Source of the DNA: Hymenobacter sp. BT559 | Lineage (GTDB): Bacteria > Bacteroidota > Bacteroidia > Cytophagales > Hymenobacteraceae | Assembly: GCF_016427535.1 (NCBI RefSeq) | Contig: NZ_JAELXV010000002.1 | Location: forward strand, 558,001-622,000 | Direction of reading: 5' to 3' | Length of the DNA stretch: 64,000 nucleotides | The notes under the pieces: model-generated | Database searches by the model: none | What the model was told of the DNA's origin: nothing | Seen by the model: the letters and a program-made list of their open reading frames with translations, nothing else | Shown here: one piece after another, positions 35,126 to 43,971 of the stretch | How the letters are laid out: the number at the start of each line of letters is the position of its first letter | How positions within the stretch are numbered: the first letter of the stretch is position 1 | Position numbers and translations under genes: made by a program

Positions 35126-36199
35126 CTATTTGCCAAGCAGCTCTTGGTAAATGGCTAGGTAGTCGGCCGCCGCCTGCGCCCAGCTGAATTGTGCGGCCTG
35201 CGCCTGTGCTTGGGCCGCGCGGGCCGGCGAGTGCTGCGCCAAGCCTGCGGCCAGCGTCTGCCGCATGGTGTCCGGCGAGAAGTCATCAAAATAATAAGCT
35301 GCCGCGCCGCCTACTTCGGGCAGCGACGTGAGGCGGCTCAGAAACACGGGCTTGCCCAGCTGCATGGCCTCTACTACCGGCAAGCCAAAGCCCTCGGCCA
35401 GCGAGGGCTGCAAGTAAGCCAGGCAGTGCTGGTAGTACCAGGTTTTGTCGTCCTCGCTGATGCGCGTAAGAATGTGCACCCGGTCGGCCACGCCAGCCTG
35501 CTCGGCCGCCTCCTTGATGAGTTGCACGTAGTCGCTATCAGCAAAGCTACCGGCAACAAGCAATTCGTAATCATTGCCTTGTAGTAGCGCGGGTAGCACG
35601 TGCCAGTTCTTCTTGCTGTTGATGGTACCTAGGCCAAAGAGAAACGGCCCCCGCGGCGTGTAGGCAGGCGCGTGGCCGGCCGGTAGCGGGGCCAGCGCCT
35701 CTACACCGCGGCGCACGTAGCGCAGGGGCTTGCTAGGCGAGTAGCCCAGTAGGTCGGCGTGGCGCAAAATGTCCTGGCGCACGTAGTCCGAAATCGTCAC
35801 GAGATAGTCGGCTCGCTTGATGTTGCGGCGCACCATCGCCAGCTGTCGGCTGTAGGTGCGCTCATCGGGGTTTTCGTGCAAAAAATTGAGGTCGTGCACC
35901 GTGAGTACCACCTTGGTAAAGGGGCTGGTGGGCACGTACCAGCTGAGCTGCGAAGTGGCGTGCCACAGCCGGTAGGTGTAGCTGGGCGGGTTGAAGTACT
36001 TATGGAAGCTGCGCTGCGTGAGGTAGTGCACGCCCCGGCGCCCGAGCCCGCCCACCTCGGCGGGCGGCACGTAGCAAAAGAGGCGGTAGCGGTAGTTCTG
36101 GCGAATCAACTCGTGGGCCAGCGGCACCACAAAGTGGCTGAAGCCACTGTTGCGGTCCTTTAGCGGCTCACAGTCAAGAATAATGCGGGGAAGCGGCAT
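35126..36199 (-). CDS. glycosyltransferase family 4 protein
   Basis: 357 residues, GT-B fold. The C-terminal nucleotide-sugar region is clear: FGLGTINSKKNWHVL (start of the second Rossmann domain) and EGFGLPVVEAMQLGKPV (EX7E-type motif). The N-terminal domain contains a conserved GFSHFVVPLAHELI. It transfers a sugar from an activated donor to an unknown acceptor, probably a surface polysaccharide or lipid. Embedded between DUF4350 and DUF4129 with gaps of 36 and 27 bp, it appears co-transcribed with the MoxR envelope operon, which is not usual for this operon type. Confidence 0.9.
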   Translation of the reverse strand: MPLPRIILDCEPLKDRNSGFSHFVVPLAHELIRQNYRYRLFCYVPPAEVGGLGRRGVHYLTQRSFHKYFNPPSYTYRLWHATSQLSWYVPTSPFTKVVLTVHDLNFLHENPDERTYSRQLAMVRRNIKRADYLVTISDYVRQDILRHADLLGYSPSKPLRYVRRGVEALAPLPAGHAPAYTPRGPFLFGLGTINSKKNWHVLPALLQGNDYELLVAGSFADSDYVQLIKEAAEQAGVADRVHILTRISEDDKTWYYQHCLAYLQPSLAEGFGLPVVEAMQLGKPVFLSRLTSLPEVGGAAAYYFDDFSPDTMRQTLAAGLAQHSPARAAQAQAQAAQFSWAQAAADYLAIYQELLGK

Positions 36200-36226
36200 A
36201 ACAAAAGGATGGTGCCCGAAAGCACT

Positions 36227-37063
36227 CTAGGCGAGGTGTGCAGCCCGCCCAGCGCCGCTGAGCTGCTGCCCAAACTGGCGCTGGCTTTCGCGCACCTGTT
36301 GGTAAAGCGCCGCCGACACGGGCAACTCGCCATACCAAGCGTACTCAAACTGCCGGGTGAGCTCGGCAAAAGCGGGGCGGGCGGTGGGCTGGCTGGCGGC
36401 CAGCTCGCGCAGGTAGGCTTGGTTGGTTTTGTCGGGCTGCCAGGCAATAAAATCGCGGTCAGTAAGCTGCTTGAGCAACTGCAGATAACCTAGGCGCACG
36501 GCCAGGCGGAGGTTGCCGGCCGCCTCGGCCTGCGCCAGAGCGTCGGCAAAGTTCAGCTCGTGGATGTTCTCCTGGCCTGTTTCGTAGGCCAGCGGCAGCG
36601 CACGCGGCGCGCGGCCAAACACCTTGGTGAGGTCGACTTGCAGCAGCTTGAGCACGGCAAAAAGGAGCGTGGCGCCCATCAGGCCGTAAAAAATAATATC
36701 CCAGGCCACGCGGCCGCCCTTGGTATTGAACACCGGCGCCAACCAGCGCCACAGCCACGCCATCAGGCGCGCTAAAAAGCCAGCCCCCTCGGGCGCACCC
36801 GTGCCCTCCACATATTGCAGCTCGCGCTGGCCTCGCAATTCGCGCAGGCGCTCGGCGGCCGGGCGGCGTATGGGCGCCTGCGCCGTGGCATCGGCGGGTA
36901 GGGGAGGGGCACTGGCTGTATCGGCCAAGGCACGCCACTGGCGGGGCGGGCGCGGGGCACCTAGGGCGGGTGCGGCTAGCAGCCACCCCAGCAGCAACAG
37001 CAGCCCTAGGTGGCCCCAAGGCCCTTGCACGCGGCCCAAGCGCTTAGTATTCGCCTTCCTCAT
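36227..37063 (-). CDS. DUF4129 domain protein
   Basis: 278 residues from ATG 37063, which overlaps the end of the preceding membrane protein gene by 20 bp; a start 21 codons upstream is possible. It has a signal-like N-terminal helix, a Pro/Ala-rich extracellular linker, a helix around 125-150, and a cytosolic DUF4129 domain (HELNFADALAQAEAAGNLRLAVRLGYLQLL) near residues 175-210. DUF4129 domains are often found next to transglutaminase-like, MoxR and DUF58 proteins. Function unknown. Confidence 0.83.
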   Translation of the reverse strand: MRKANTKRLGRVQGPWGHLGLLLLLGWLLAAPALGAPRPPRQWRALADTASAPPLPADATAQAPIRRPAAERLRELRGQRELQYVEGTGAPEGAGFLARLMAWLWRWLAPVFNTKGGRVAWDIIFYGLMGATLLFAVLKLLQVDLTKVFGRAPRALPLAYETGQENIHELNFADALAQAEAAGNLRLAVRLGYLQLLKQLTDRDFIAWQPDKTNQAYLRELAASQPTARPAFAELTRQFEYAWYGELPVSAALYQQVRESQRQFGQQLSGAGRAAHLA

Positions 37064-38066
37064 CGGGCTGGTAGTGGCTAGACTGGGCCGTGGGTACCGC
37101 CTGCGGCTGCCCAAGCTCGTGTACAAGCAGGCGCAAGCCCACGCCTTCTTTTTGCTCGGCCAGGTTGAAATACTGAAAGGACACGGTCAGCAGCGAAATG
37201 GTATAGGTGAAGATGATGCCCACTGCGTAGATGCACTGCGCCAGCACGCCCAGCAGGTCGGAGTTGAGCCCCAGCACGTGCAGCATTTTGCCAAACATCA
37301 CGCCGTACTGCGGCAGAATGAACACCACAGATAGCGCCGATTGAATGATGGCCACCACGATAAGGAGGCCAAAAGTGGCCCACCAGCGGCCCTTAATAAG
37401 CTGAAAGCACCTCCCCAGCGTACCGGCCACCGAGTTGTCTTCGAGCCACAGCACCGGGAAAAACAAGCTAAGTACCACCGCCAGGTATACTATCAACGCC
37501 ATCACCAGTGGAACGCCCAGCACTGCGCCAGCGGCCGAGTTACCAATACCAGCCAGCACCCCTACCAGCATCATGGCCCCAAACCCCACTACCATATAGC
37601 CGGCCCCTACCAGCACGATAACCAGTAGCATGCGCCCCATGCGGGCCTTAAGCTCGGCCCCCACGGCGGCGGGCGTCACGGGCTGGTTGGCGGGCAGGTG
37701 CAGGCGGGCGCGGAGGTAGCCAAATACGGTGCCCGTGAGCACTAGAAAAGCCAGCAGGCCCCCCACAAACCCCAGGGCCATGCCCCCAAAGCTGACTGCG
37801 CCAAGCGGGGAAGTACTGCGCGTGCCCACGGTAGAGTGCCAGCCGCTTTGCTTGGTGGCCATGGCACTGCCCATTTGGTCGAACATCGAGTTGGTGAAGA
37901 AGCCCAGTCCAATGCCCATGAGCAAGGCGAAGGGCAGCACGAAGTATACCAAGCACTTGCCTAGGGGGCGCCAGTGCGCGCCTATGAATTCAAACGTAGC
38001 CGAAATTTTGGCGCCAAAATCGCGCTCTTTCCAGAAGTCGGCAGGCGTGGTAAACGTGTTTTTCAT
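37044..38066 (-). CDS. polytopic membrane protein of the MoxR envelope operon
   Basis: 340 residues, no family recognised with certainty. Six hydrophobic helices lie between about residues 35 and 300, with a cytosolic amphipathic N-terminus and a polar tail. Helix-bordering Gly/Ala-rich segments suggest tight helix packing. Proteins of this size and topology are found in the same place (between SpoIIM and DUF4129) in other Cytophagales operons. It may be a scaffold of the system; this is inference. Confidence 0.72.
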   Translation of the reverse strand: MKNTFTTPADFWKERDFGAKISATFEFIGAHWRPLGKCLVYFVLPFALLMGIGLGFFTNSMFDQMGSAMATKQSGWHSTVGTRSTSPLGAVSFGGMALGFVGGLLAFLVLTGTVFGYLRARLHLPANQPVTPAAVGAELKARMGRMLLVIVLVGAGYMVVGFGAMMLVGVLAGIGNSAAGAVLGVPLVMALIVYLAVVLSLFFPVLWLEDNSVAGTLGRCFQLIKGRWWATFGLLIVVAIIQSALSVVFILPQYGVMFGKMLHVLGLNSDLLGVLAQCIYAVGIIFTYTISLLTVSFQYFNLAEQKEGVGLRLLVHELGQPQAVPTAQSSHYQPDEEGEY

Positions 38067-38100
38067 TGATAGCTAATTGAATAAAAGGAAGTAGGAAAAG

Positions 38101-39051
38101 CTAAACCAGTGCTGCCCGCCGCTGCACCCAGCGTGGGTAAATACCAAAATACCAAATGATAAAAGCCGCCGACCCGCCAATGATGCTGATGCTGAGGGCT
38201 ACGGGCATCTCGGTGTGACGCGTCACGAAGCTTTCCAAGAAAGCGGCTACCACAATGATAGGGGCCAGTCCAAGCGCCAGCTTCACGGCGTCGCGGGCGG
38301 CGCGGGCCAGCGACTCGCGCCGCGAGTAGGTGCCCGGAAACAGCACGCCCCCGCCTAGGATGAACCCGGCGCCGCCGGCCAGCACGATGCTCGGAATTTC
38401 GAGCGTGCCGTGTATCCAAATAGTCAGCAGCGAGGGCACGAATACGTGCTCTTGGTAAAAAAAATACTGGAAGGCGCCCAGCATTACCCCATTGACAAAC
38501 AGCGAGTACACGGTGCCCACGCCCAGCGTGAGGCCCAGGGCGAAGGTGCGCAGCGCCACGTAGAGGTTATTGGCCGCGATGCCCATAAACATCACCGACG
38601 AGCCAGTTGACTTGTAAATAGCCATTGGGTCGCCTTTACGAACGTTAGCCAGCGTCTGGTTCACGTACTCGTCGCCCACCACCACGCGCAGAAAGTTCTC
38701 GTCGTAGGCCGCCGACAGCGCCCCTACGGCCACAAACAGCACAAATAAACCCACCGCCCAGGCCAGCGCCCGCCAGTGGCGCGCCACCACCAGGGGCACT
38801 TCCAGGGCCCAGAAGCGACCTAGGCGATGCTGCTGCTCGGGCTGGTTTTTGTAGAGCGACTGGTGCACCTTGCCGGCCAGGGTGTTGAGGTAGGCTGTGG
38901 TGGGCGAAGCTGGGTAGAAGGTCTGGGCGTAGGCCAAGTCATCGGTGAGGCTGATGAAGCGGGCCGCCAGCTCGTCGGGGCTGCTCGGCGGCTGCGACTC
39001 GTACTGCTGCCAGCGAGCCTGGTTTTGACGCAAAAAAGCGGCTTCGCGCAT
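38101..39051 (-). CDS. SpoIIM/DUF95 family membrane protein
   Basis: 316 residues from ATG 39051 (MREAAFLRQN), the family-typical start; an extension to 39177 would overlap the divergent RDD gene. The N-terminal 90 residues are cytosolic and helical; five to six helices follow with the DUF95 features NNLYVALRTFALGLTLGVGT and IWIHGTLEIPSIVLAGGAGF. In sporulators SpoIIM takes part in septal peptidoglycan degradation; in non-sporulating Bacteroidota its partner set is RDD, DUF4129, DUF4350, MoxR and DUF58, as here. It is the first gene of the long minus-strand operon. Confidence 0.9.
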   Translation of the reverse strand: MREAAFLRQNQARWQQYESQPPSSPDELAARFISLTDDLAYAQTFYPASPTTAYLNTLAGKVHQSLYKNQPEQQHRLGRFWALEVPLVVARHWRALAWAVGLFVLFVAVGALSAAYDENFLRVVVGDEYVNQTLANVRKGDPMAIYKSTGSSVMFMGIAANNLYVALRTFALGLTLGVGTVYSLFVNGVMLGAFQYFFYQEHVFVPSLLTIWIHGTLEIPSIVLAGGAGFILGGGVLFPGTYSRRESLARAARDAVKLALGLAPIIVVAAFLESFVTRHTEMPVALSISIIGGSAAFIIWYFGIYPRWVQRRAALV

Positions 39052-39147
39052 AAATCGGCAAGGATTAGGCCTTAAAGGTAGGCAGCGCTGGGTAGGGAGT
39101 GCGAGCGCTCGGCGTATTTTTCGGGCCGGTTTATTTCTAGCAGCTTT

Positions 39148-39888
39148 ATGGCCACCATCCGCGTCCATACAACCCAAAACGTCACCCTCGAATATGAGGT
39201 CGGTAGCCTTGGCAATCGCATCGTGGCGGCCATTCTCGACAGCTTCATTCTCATTGCCTACGCTGCCGCTGTATTTGGCTTAGCGGTTTGGTTAGGCGTT
39301 AGCCAACTGGGCGTGTACAACCCCCTGATGTGGCTGGTCGGCCTGCTCATTGGCATTCCCTACGTTTTTTATAACCTAGGCTGCGAAGTACTATTCAACG
39401 GCCAGAGCCTGGGCAAAAAGGCCATGCAGCTGCGCGTAATACGTCTCGACGGCACCGCGCCGCGCCTCGGCGACTACTTCTTGCGCTGGCTGCTGCGCAT
39501 TGTCGATACCAGCTTGCCCGGGGTGGGCGGGCTGGTGGCCATCATCACTATTGCGGCCAATGGCAAAGGGCAGCGCCTAGGCGACATCGCGGCCGGCACC
39601 ACCGTCATCAGCCTCAAGCCGCGGGCCGAGGCTCTCGCTACGCTGGCCACGCCGCCCCCGCCCGAGGACTACGAGCCAGTGTTTCCGCAGGCCGCCGACC
39701 TCAGCGACCACGATGTGGCGCTGCTGCGCCAGCTACTGAGCCGCAGCCTGCAGCAAGAAAACTACGTGCTGCTCAACGAAACCGCCACCAAAATAAAGGA
39801 GCTGCTGCATGTGCAGACCGACCTGCCCGACGAAGCTTTTCTGCGCACCGTGCTGCGCGACCACGCACACCTGTCCTCCACCACGTAA
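39148..39888 (+). CDS. RDD family membrane protein
   Basis: 246 residues. The RDD domain covers residues 8-150 with the Arg in GSLGNRIVAAILDSFIL, the Asp of the same helix, and GQSLGKKAMQLRVIRLDG. Three helices, then a cytosolic tail with a short helical region near the C-terminus (LLSRSLQQENYVLLNETATKIKELL). Transport or regulatory roles are reported for some RDD proteins, none proven for this group. It is divergent from the SpoIIM gene (96 bp apart) so the two probably share one regulatory region. Confidence 0.88.
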   Translation: MATIRVHTTQNVTLEYEVGSLGNRIVAAILDSFILIAYAAAVFGLAVWLGVSQLGVYNPLMWLVGLLIGIPYVFYNLGCEVLFNGQSLGKKAMQLRVIRLDGTAPRLGDYFLRWLLRIVDTSLPGVGGLVAIITIAANGKGQRLGDIAAGTTVISLKPRAEALATLATPPPPEDYEPVFPQAADLSDHDVALLRQLLSRSLQQENYVLLNETATKIKELLHVQTDLPDEAFLRTVLRDHAHLSSTT

Positions 39889-39927
39889 AAACGATACCTA
39901 GGGCTTAGCAAGTAAGCTGCGCCATCC

Positions 39928-40593
39928 TTATCGCCGCTCAATGCCTACTGCTGTAACAGTGACAGCATCCGTAAATGGCCCTGAAAGTGGAGCTGCCGCC
40001 TGGGTGTGCGTCTTTTTATATTCATCGAGGCTGCGGGCAGTGGCCATTTCAAAGTGCACTCGCAAATAAAAGCGGGCTGCCCTGGCTTGCCCTAAGTAAA
40101 TAGCCGGAATCCAACGGCTAGGCAGCTGCTGCAGCACGCGCCATACCTCTTGGTCGCAGCCTGCTGATAGGCTACTTAGTACGGTATAATCGCTAGTGCT
40201 TCCATCGGGCTGCACCACGTAAGAAATTAAAACATCTCCCTGCCGTTGTTGCTGCAATGCCGTGGCGGGGTAGCGAAGTCCCTTGCTCAACTCTTGGCGG
40301 CGGGCGGCACGGCTGCCCAACAAGCCGGGAGACCGGGTTGGGTGCACCAGTTGCCATGTATCGTTGATGCGCAGTTCATAGCGGGCTGTATCAGACCGGC
40401 GGTAGCTGATGCGGCTCGAATCGTAGTTCATGCGCAGCTCAAGCTGGCCCGTCTCATCCAGATAGTCCCAAATACCCGTTGGCTGCCCTTTAGTGAGGGT
40501 GCCGCGTTCAAACTTGTTAACAACGTTTGTGGTTTGCCCAAACGATAATATGCTGACTAGTAACAGGGAAAGTGTTGTGGTGTAATATCTCAT
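39928..40593 (-). CDS. TonB C-terminal domain protein
   Basis: 221 residues with a signal peptide (about 1-19, ending SFGQ) rather than a retained membrane anchor. Residues 95-180 have the TonB C-terminal fold: RYPATALQQQRQGDVLISYVVQPDGS, then the strand and helix ending with FYLRVHFEM. In Bacteroidota such proteins are either energy transducers or periplasmic relatives; with no anchor and no Pro-rich arm, the second is more likely. It is convergent with the RDD gene. Confidence 0.78.
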   Translation of the reverse strand: MRYYTTTLSLLLVSILSFGQTTNVVNKFERGTLTKGQPTGIWDYLDETGQLELRMNYDSSRISYRRSDTARYELRINDTWQLVHPTRSPGLLGSRAARRQELSKGLRYPATALQQQRQGDVLISYVVQPDGSTSDYTVLSSLSAGCDQEVWRVLQQLPSRWIPAIYLGQARAARFYLRVHFEMATARSLDEYKKTHTQAAAPLSGPFTDAVTVTAVGIERR

Positions 40594-40612
40594 TGATATA
40601 GTGCGTGCTAAT

Positions 40613-40645
40613 AAAAAGGGTAGGCTGTAAAAGTACAGCCTACCC
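40613..40645 (-). terminator. terminator after the GNAT/nitrilase gene
   Basis: Perfect 12-bp stem (40618-40629 with 40634-40645, loop AAAG). Read on the minus strand, it is followed by TTTTTATTAG. It lies 33 bp past the end of the gene at 40678. Confidence 0.88.
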
Positions 40646-40677
40646 TATCTACCACTATCTCAGTTAAGATGCTAACC

Positions 40678-42408
40678 CTACCCCGCGGCCACAGCCTTGC
40701 GGCGGCTGGGCTTGGTGGCGGGCTGGCGCTCCTCGCCCTGAGCCAGCAGTTCGTCGTCGCGCTCGGTTTTCTTGGGTATCCAGCTCAGGCCATACAGGTC
40801 CTTGCGGCGGTCGCGCAGGTTGCGCACGGCACCGCTGGTGTTTAGGTCTTTGAGCAAGTCGAGGTCGAGGTCGGCGATGAGCGTCATCTCCGTGTTTGGC
40901 GTGGCCTCGGCCACGATGGCATCGTGCGGGAAGGCAAAGTCGGAGGGGCTGAACACCGCCGACTGCGAGTACTGGATGTCCATGTTTTCGACCCTAGGCA
41001 GGTTGCCCACCGAGCCCGTGATGGCCACGTAGCACTCGTTTTCAATGGCGCGGGCCTGGGCGCAGATGCGCACGCGCTGGTAAGCATTCTTAGTATCGGT
41101 CCAGAAGGGTACGAACAGGATTTTCATACCCTCGTCGCTCAGAATGCGGCTCAGCTCGGGGAACTCCACATCGTAGCAAACCAGAATTCCAATTTTGCCA
41201 AAGTCGGTATCGAAGCACTTGATTTTGTCGCCGCCGCGCATGCCCCAGTAGCTGGCCTCGTCGGGCGTCACATGCAGCTTGTACTGCTCGTCTACGGTGC
41301 CGTCGCGGCGGCACAAGTAGCTCACGTTGTAGAGCTTGCCATCTTCATACACGGGCATCGAGCCCGCGATTACGTTGATGTTATAGCTCACGGCCAGCTC
41401 CATCATGCGCACCTTGATGGGCTCGGTGAAGGCTGCCATGCCCCGAATGGCCGCCGAAGCTGCCGTTTCGTTGGTGAGCGCCATCATAGGCGCGTTGAAG
41501 AACTCCGGAAACAGTACGCAGTCAGCCTTGTAGCCACTCACGGTATCTACAAAGAACTCAATTTGCTGGAAGAAGTCCTCCAGGCTTTTGGTAGCGCGCA
41601 TCTGCCACTGCACAATGCCGATGCGCACGTTCGACTTCGGGTTGCCGATGAGCTTGTCAAATTCCTCATCGTAGTACACATTAATCCACTCCAGTAGCGT
41701 AGCATAAGCCTTCGATTCTGAGTCGTAAGGCAAGTAGCCGCGAATGATTTTGCGGACGTAGAACTCGTTGGCCAGCTGAAACGTGAGGATGGGGTCGGTG
41801 AGCTCTTTGTTGCGCACCATGTCCACGTAGTTGGCGGGTGTCATCTCATTGGCGTAGGCAGCGTAGCCAGGAATACGGCCGCCGGCCACCATGGCGCGCA
41901 GGTTCAGGTTTTCGCACAGTTCCTTGCGCGCGTCATAGAGGCGCCGACCTAGGCGCAGGCTGCGGTACTCGGGGTCTACAAACACATCGACGCCGTATAG
42001 CGTGTCGCCCTCAGCATCATGGGTGTCAAACTTGCCATTGCCCGTAATCTTGGCGTAGGTATGCTTGTCGCCAAACTTGCTGTAGTCCACAATGATAGCC
42101 AGCGCAGCGGCCACTACCTGGCCATTGTCCTCAATGCAAATCTGCCCCTCCGGAAACTTGCGTAGCAGCGCAGTGTACTCGTCTTGCGACCAGGCGCCCT
42201 CCATATTGGAGTACACCTTTTCCATAATGGCCTTGATGGCCTTAAAGTCGTTACGGCGCAGTTGGCGCAGCACCAGCTTGTGGGCTGGCACGGCGGTCGG
42301 GGTCAGGCGCTCATCAATAGCGGCCGTGGCCGGACCCAGCTTATTACCTTTTTTGTGATGCGTGCCGCCGGGCGCGGCCTTGCCGTTGGTATCGGAAGAA
42401 GTAGCCAT
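40678..42408 (-). CDS. GNAT acetyltransferase fused to carbon-nitrogen hydrolase
   Basis: 576 residues. Residues about 45-240 form a GNAT N-acyltransferase domain (acetyl-CoA loop near YRSLRLGRRLYDAR). Residues 260-540 form a nitrilase-superfamily domain with the full catalytic triad Glu302, Lys377 and Cys411 (PEFF, YKLH, CYDVEFPE). The fused type is known in Bacteroidota and others but its substrate is not. One could imagine acylation and amide hydrolysis of the same amine. The C-terminal 30 residues are basic/polar. Terminators lie after it and before it, so it is transcribed alone. Confidence 0.9.
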   Translation of the reverse strand: MATSSDTNGKAAPGGTHHKKGNKLGPATAAIDERLTPTAVPAHKLVLRQLRRNDFKAIKAIMEKVYSNMEGAWSQDEYTALLRKFPEGQICIEDNGQVVAAALAIIVDYSKFGDKHTYAKITGNGKFDTHDAEGDTLYGVDVFVDPEYRSLRLGRRLYDARKELCENLNLRAMVAGGRIPGYAAYANEMTPANYVDMVRNKELTDPILTFQLANEFYVRKIIRGYLPYDSESKAYATLLEWINVYYDEEFDKLIGNPKSNVRIGIVQWQMRATKSLEDFFQQIEFFVDTVSGYKADCVLFPEFFNAPMMALTNETAASAAIRGMAAFTEPIKVRMMELAVSYNINVIAGSMPVYEDGKLYNVSYLCRRDGTVDEQYKLHVTPDEASYWGMRGGDKIKCFDTDFGKIGILVCYDVEFPELSRILSDEGMKILFVPFWTDTKNAYQRVRICAQARAIENECYVAITGSVGNLPRVENMDIQYSQSAVFSPSDFAFPHDAIVAEATPNTEMTLIADLDLDLLKDLNTSGAVRNLRDRRKDLYGLSWIPKKTERDDELLAQGEERQPATKPSRRKAVAAG

Positions 42409-42527
42409 AGAGTAACTAAAAAATGCAGCAGTAAAAAACCTGCCTGATAGTATGTCAGCTTTTTATGAAGTGCTGGTTGCCTGGCTGGCAGCCGGCAACT
42501 AAAAGTCTAGCTAGGTCAAAAATATTT

Positions 42528-42562
42528 CTGAAAAAGCCCGCCGCCGAAGGCCAACGGGCTTT
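42528..42562 (-). terminator. terminator after the acyltransferase gene
   Basis: Stem AAAGCCCG (42533-42540) with CGGGCTTT (42555-42562); on the minus strand the next bases are U-rich (CTTTTTCAG). It ends transcription from the acyltransferase gene. Confidence 0.75.
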
Positions 42563-42603
42563 ATAACAGCTAAACGAGCCGATAGGTGCAGAAGGTTACC
42601 CAC

Positions 42604-42653
42604 GCCCTAGGTAGCCCTGGCCGGGCACTGGGCTGGTAAAGGCTACCTAGGGC
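42604..42653. repeat. 13-bp perfect inverted repeat containing CCTAGG in both arms
   Basis: GCCCTAGGTAGCC (42604-42616) and GGCTACCTAGGGC (42641-42653) are exact reverse complements. It lies just after the acyltransferase stop (17 bp). There is no T-run. Both arms carry the over-represented hexamer. Confidence 0.7.
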
Positions 42654-42670
42654 CACGCGCTCGGCAAGTA

Positions 42671-43822
42671 CTAGCGCTTCATGCCCAGCATACGATTCGT
42701 CAAGTACTTGCGCACGGGCTCATCGTACAGTTTCAGGCACAGGTAAGCCAGCAGGATAGAGCCGACCACGAGTGCAGAAGCACCGGGTAAGGACTGCTCA
42801 AAGGTGAGGTTGTTGTTTTTAACCCAGGCGTAGTACCAGTAAATGAAGGGGTAGTGCACCATGTACAGGGGGTACGAGATGTCACCCAAGAACTTGCACA
42901 CGCGGGTCGTTGCGCTGTCGGTAGTCTGGCCGGAAGCACCTAGGTAAACCAGCAGCGGAAAAAAGACGACGCAGCAAAGCGTATCGTATAGGCCGTTCAG
43001 CCAGAGGTGCTCAGTGCCCCCCACGCGAGGAGTGGCGGCCAGCGCAACGAGTGCTAGGCCGCCCAGCCAAAAGGCGCCTTTTACCCGGATGGGCACAAAC
43101 ACGCGCGACAGCAGCAAGCCGGCCGAAAACGAAAAGAGCAGCCGCAAAAAGCCGCCGAGCATGTTGTCTGGGGTGAGGGCAAAGCCGACGCAGACATCGC
43201 CATAGGGCCCCCAGATGGCAAACGCGGCCAAGCCGCAGCCGGCCGCCAGTACCACGCCAGCTAGGGCTTTGGTAGGAAGCTTGCGAAGAAGAAGCGCGTA
43301 CAGAATGGTGCCGATGTACTCGAAAAGCAACGACCAACTGGGACCATTGAGGGGGAACATCTCACCAACGCCCCGCACCTCAAAGCTGGGCGCGGCCGGA
43401 AACAGGCCTGCATTCAGCAAGGTGGCTACCAGCAACCTAGGGGCCGATACTTTAGAAACGTCCCAGGCGACGCAGCCTTGCAAGTAAAAGATGCTGGCGC
43501 CGATGATGGCCCCCAGCACTACCATGGGGTGCAGGCGAATAAACCGACGTTTGAGAAATGACTTGATGGTAAGGGTGTTCCACCGGTCGTCGTAGGCATA
43601 GCCCACGACGAAGCCCGATAGGATAAAGAAAAAATCGACGGCTAAGTACCCGTGGTTGATGCGCTGGTCTACGTGGCTGGTGGCGTAGGCTTCGAACAAG
43701 TGAAAGCACACCACCGTGATGGCCGCTACGCCGCGCAGGCCATCCAGGATGGCGTAGTGCGGCTTGGTGTCGGTGAAGGTGGCCGAAGCCTGAGTTGCCG
43801 GAGCGGCTATTGGGTGTGTCAT
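42671..43822 (-). CDS. membrane acyltransferase, family 3 (OafA/YrhL type)
   Basis: 383 residues from ATG 43822 (MTHPIAAP); a start seven codons earlier is possible. About ten helices. The acyltransferase-3 catalytic His lies in VCFHLFEAY near the N-terminus, after LDGLRGVAA. VDFFFILSGFVVG and SYPLYMVHYPFI are also family marks. It transfers acyl groups (often acetyl) to sugars of surface glycans such as O-antigen or peptidoglycan. There is no glycan gene cluster next to it, so the acceptor is unknown. Confidence 0.9.
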   Translation of the reverse strand: MTHPIAAPATQASATFTDTKPHYAILDGLRGVAAITVVCFHLFEAYATSHVDQRINHGYLAVDFFFILSGFVVGYAYDDRWNTLTIKSFLKRRFIRLHPMVVLGAIIGASIFYLQGCVAWDVSKVSAPRLLVATLLNAGLFPAAPSFEVRGVGEMFPLNGPSWSLLFEYIGTILYALLLRKLPTKALAGVVLAAGCGLAAFAIWGPYGDVCVGFALTPDNMLGGFLRLLFSFSAGLLLSRVFVPIRVKGAFWLGGLALVALAATPRVGGTEHLWLNGLYDTLCCVVFFPLLVYLGASGQTTDSATTRVCKFLGDISYPLYMVHYPFIYWYYAWVKNNNLTFEQSLPGASALVVGSILLAYLCLKLYDEPVRKYLTNRMLGMKR

Positions 43823-43859
43823 AAGGCAGTGGGGCCAGCGCATGGCGCACGCATGCTAA

Positions 43860-43911
43860 GCACTTGCGCCGAGCCCAGGCTGCAAGGTACAGCGTGACTC
43901 GGCGCAAGTGC
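43860..43911. repeat. 14-bp perfect inverted repeat between scoB and the acyltransferase gene
   Basis: GCACTTGCGCCGAG (43860-43873) and CTCGGCGCAAGTGC (43898-43911) are exact reverse complements with a 24-bp spacer. It could serve as a terminator for scoB on the minus strand, but no U-run is present. Confidence 0.7.
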
Positions 43912-43971
43912 CCGGCCTAACCCGGGGCGAAGAATTGGCCCGCTGCTTGGTTGCGGCTACCCGGCGCGCGG

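Noticed and set aside
40924..41697. Open frame of 257 codons on the plus strand
   Set aside because: Antisense to the GNAT/nitrilase fusion with its complete Glu-Lys-Cys triad; composition is typical of a shadow frame.
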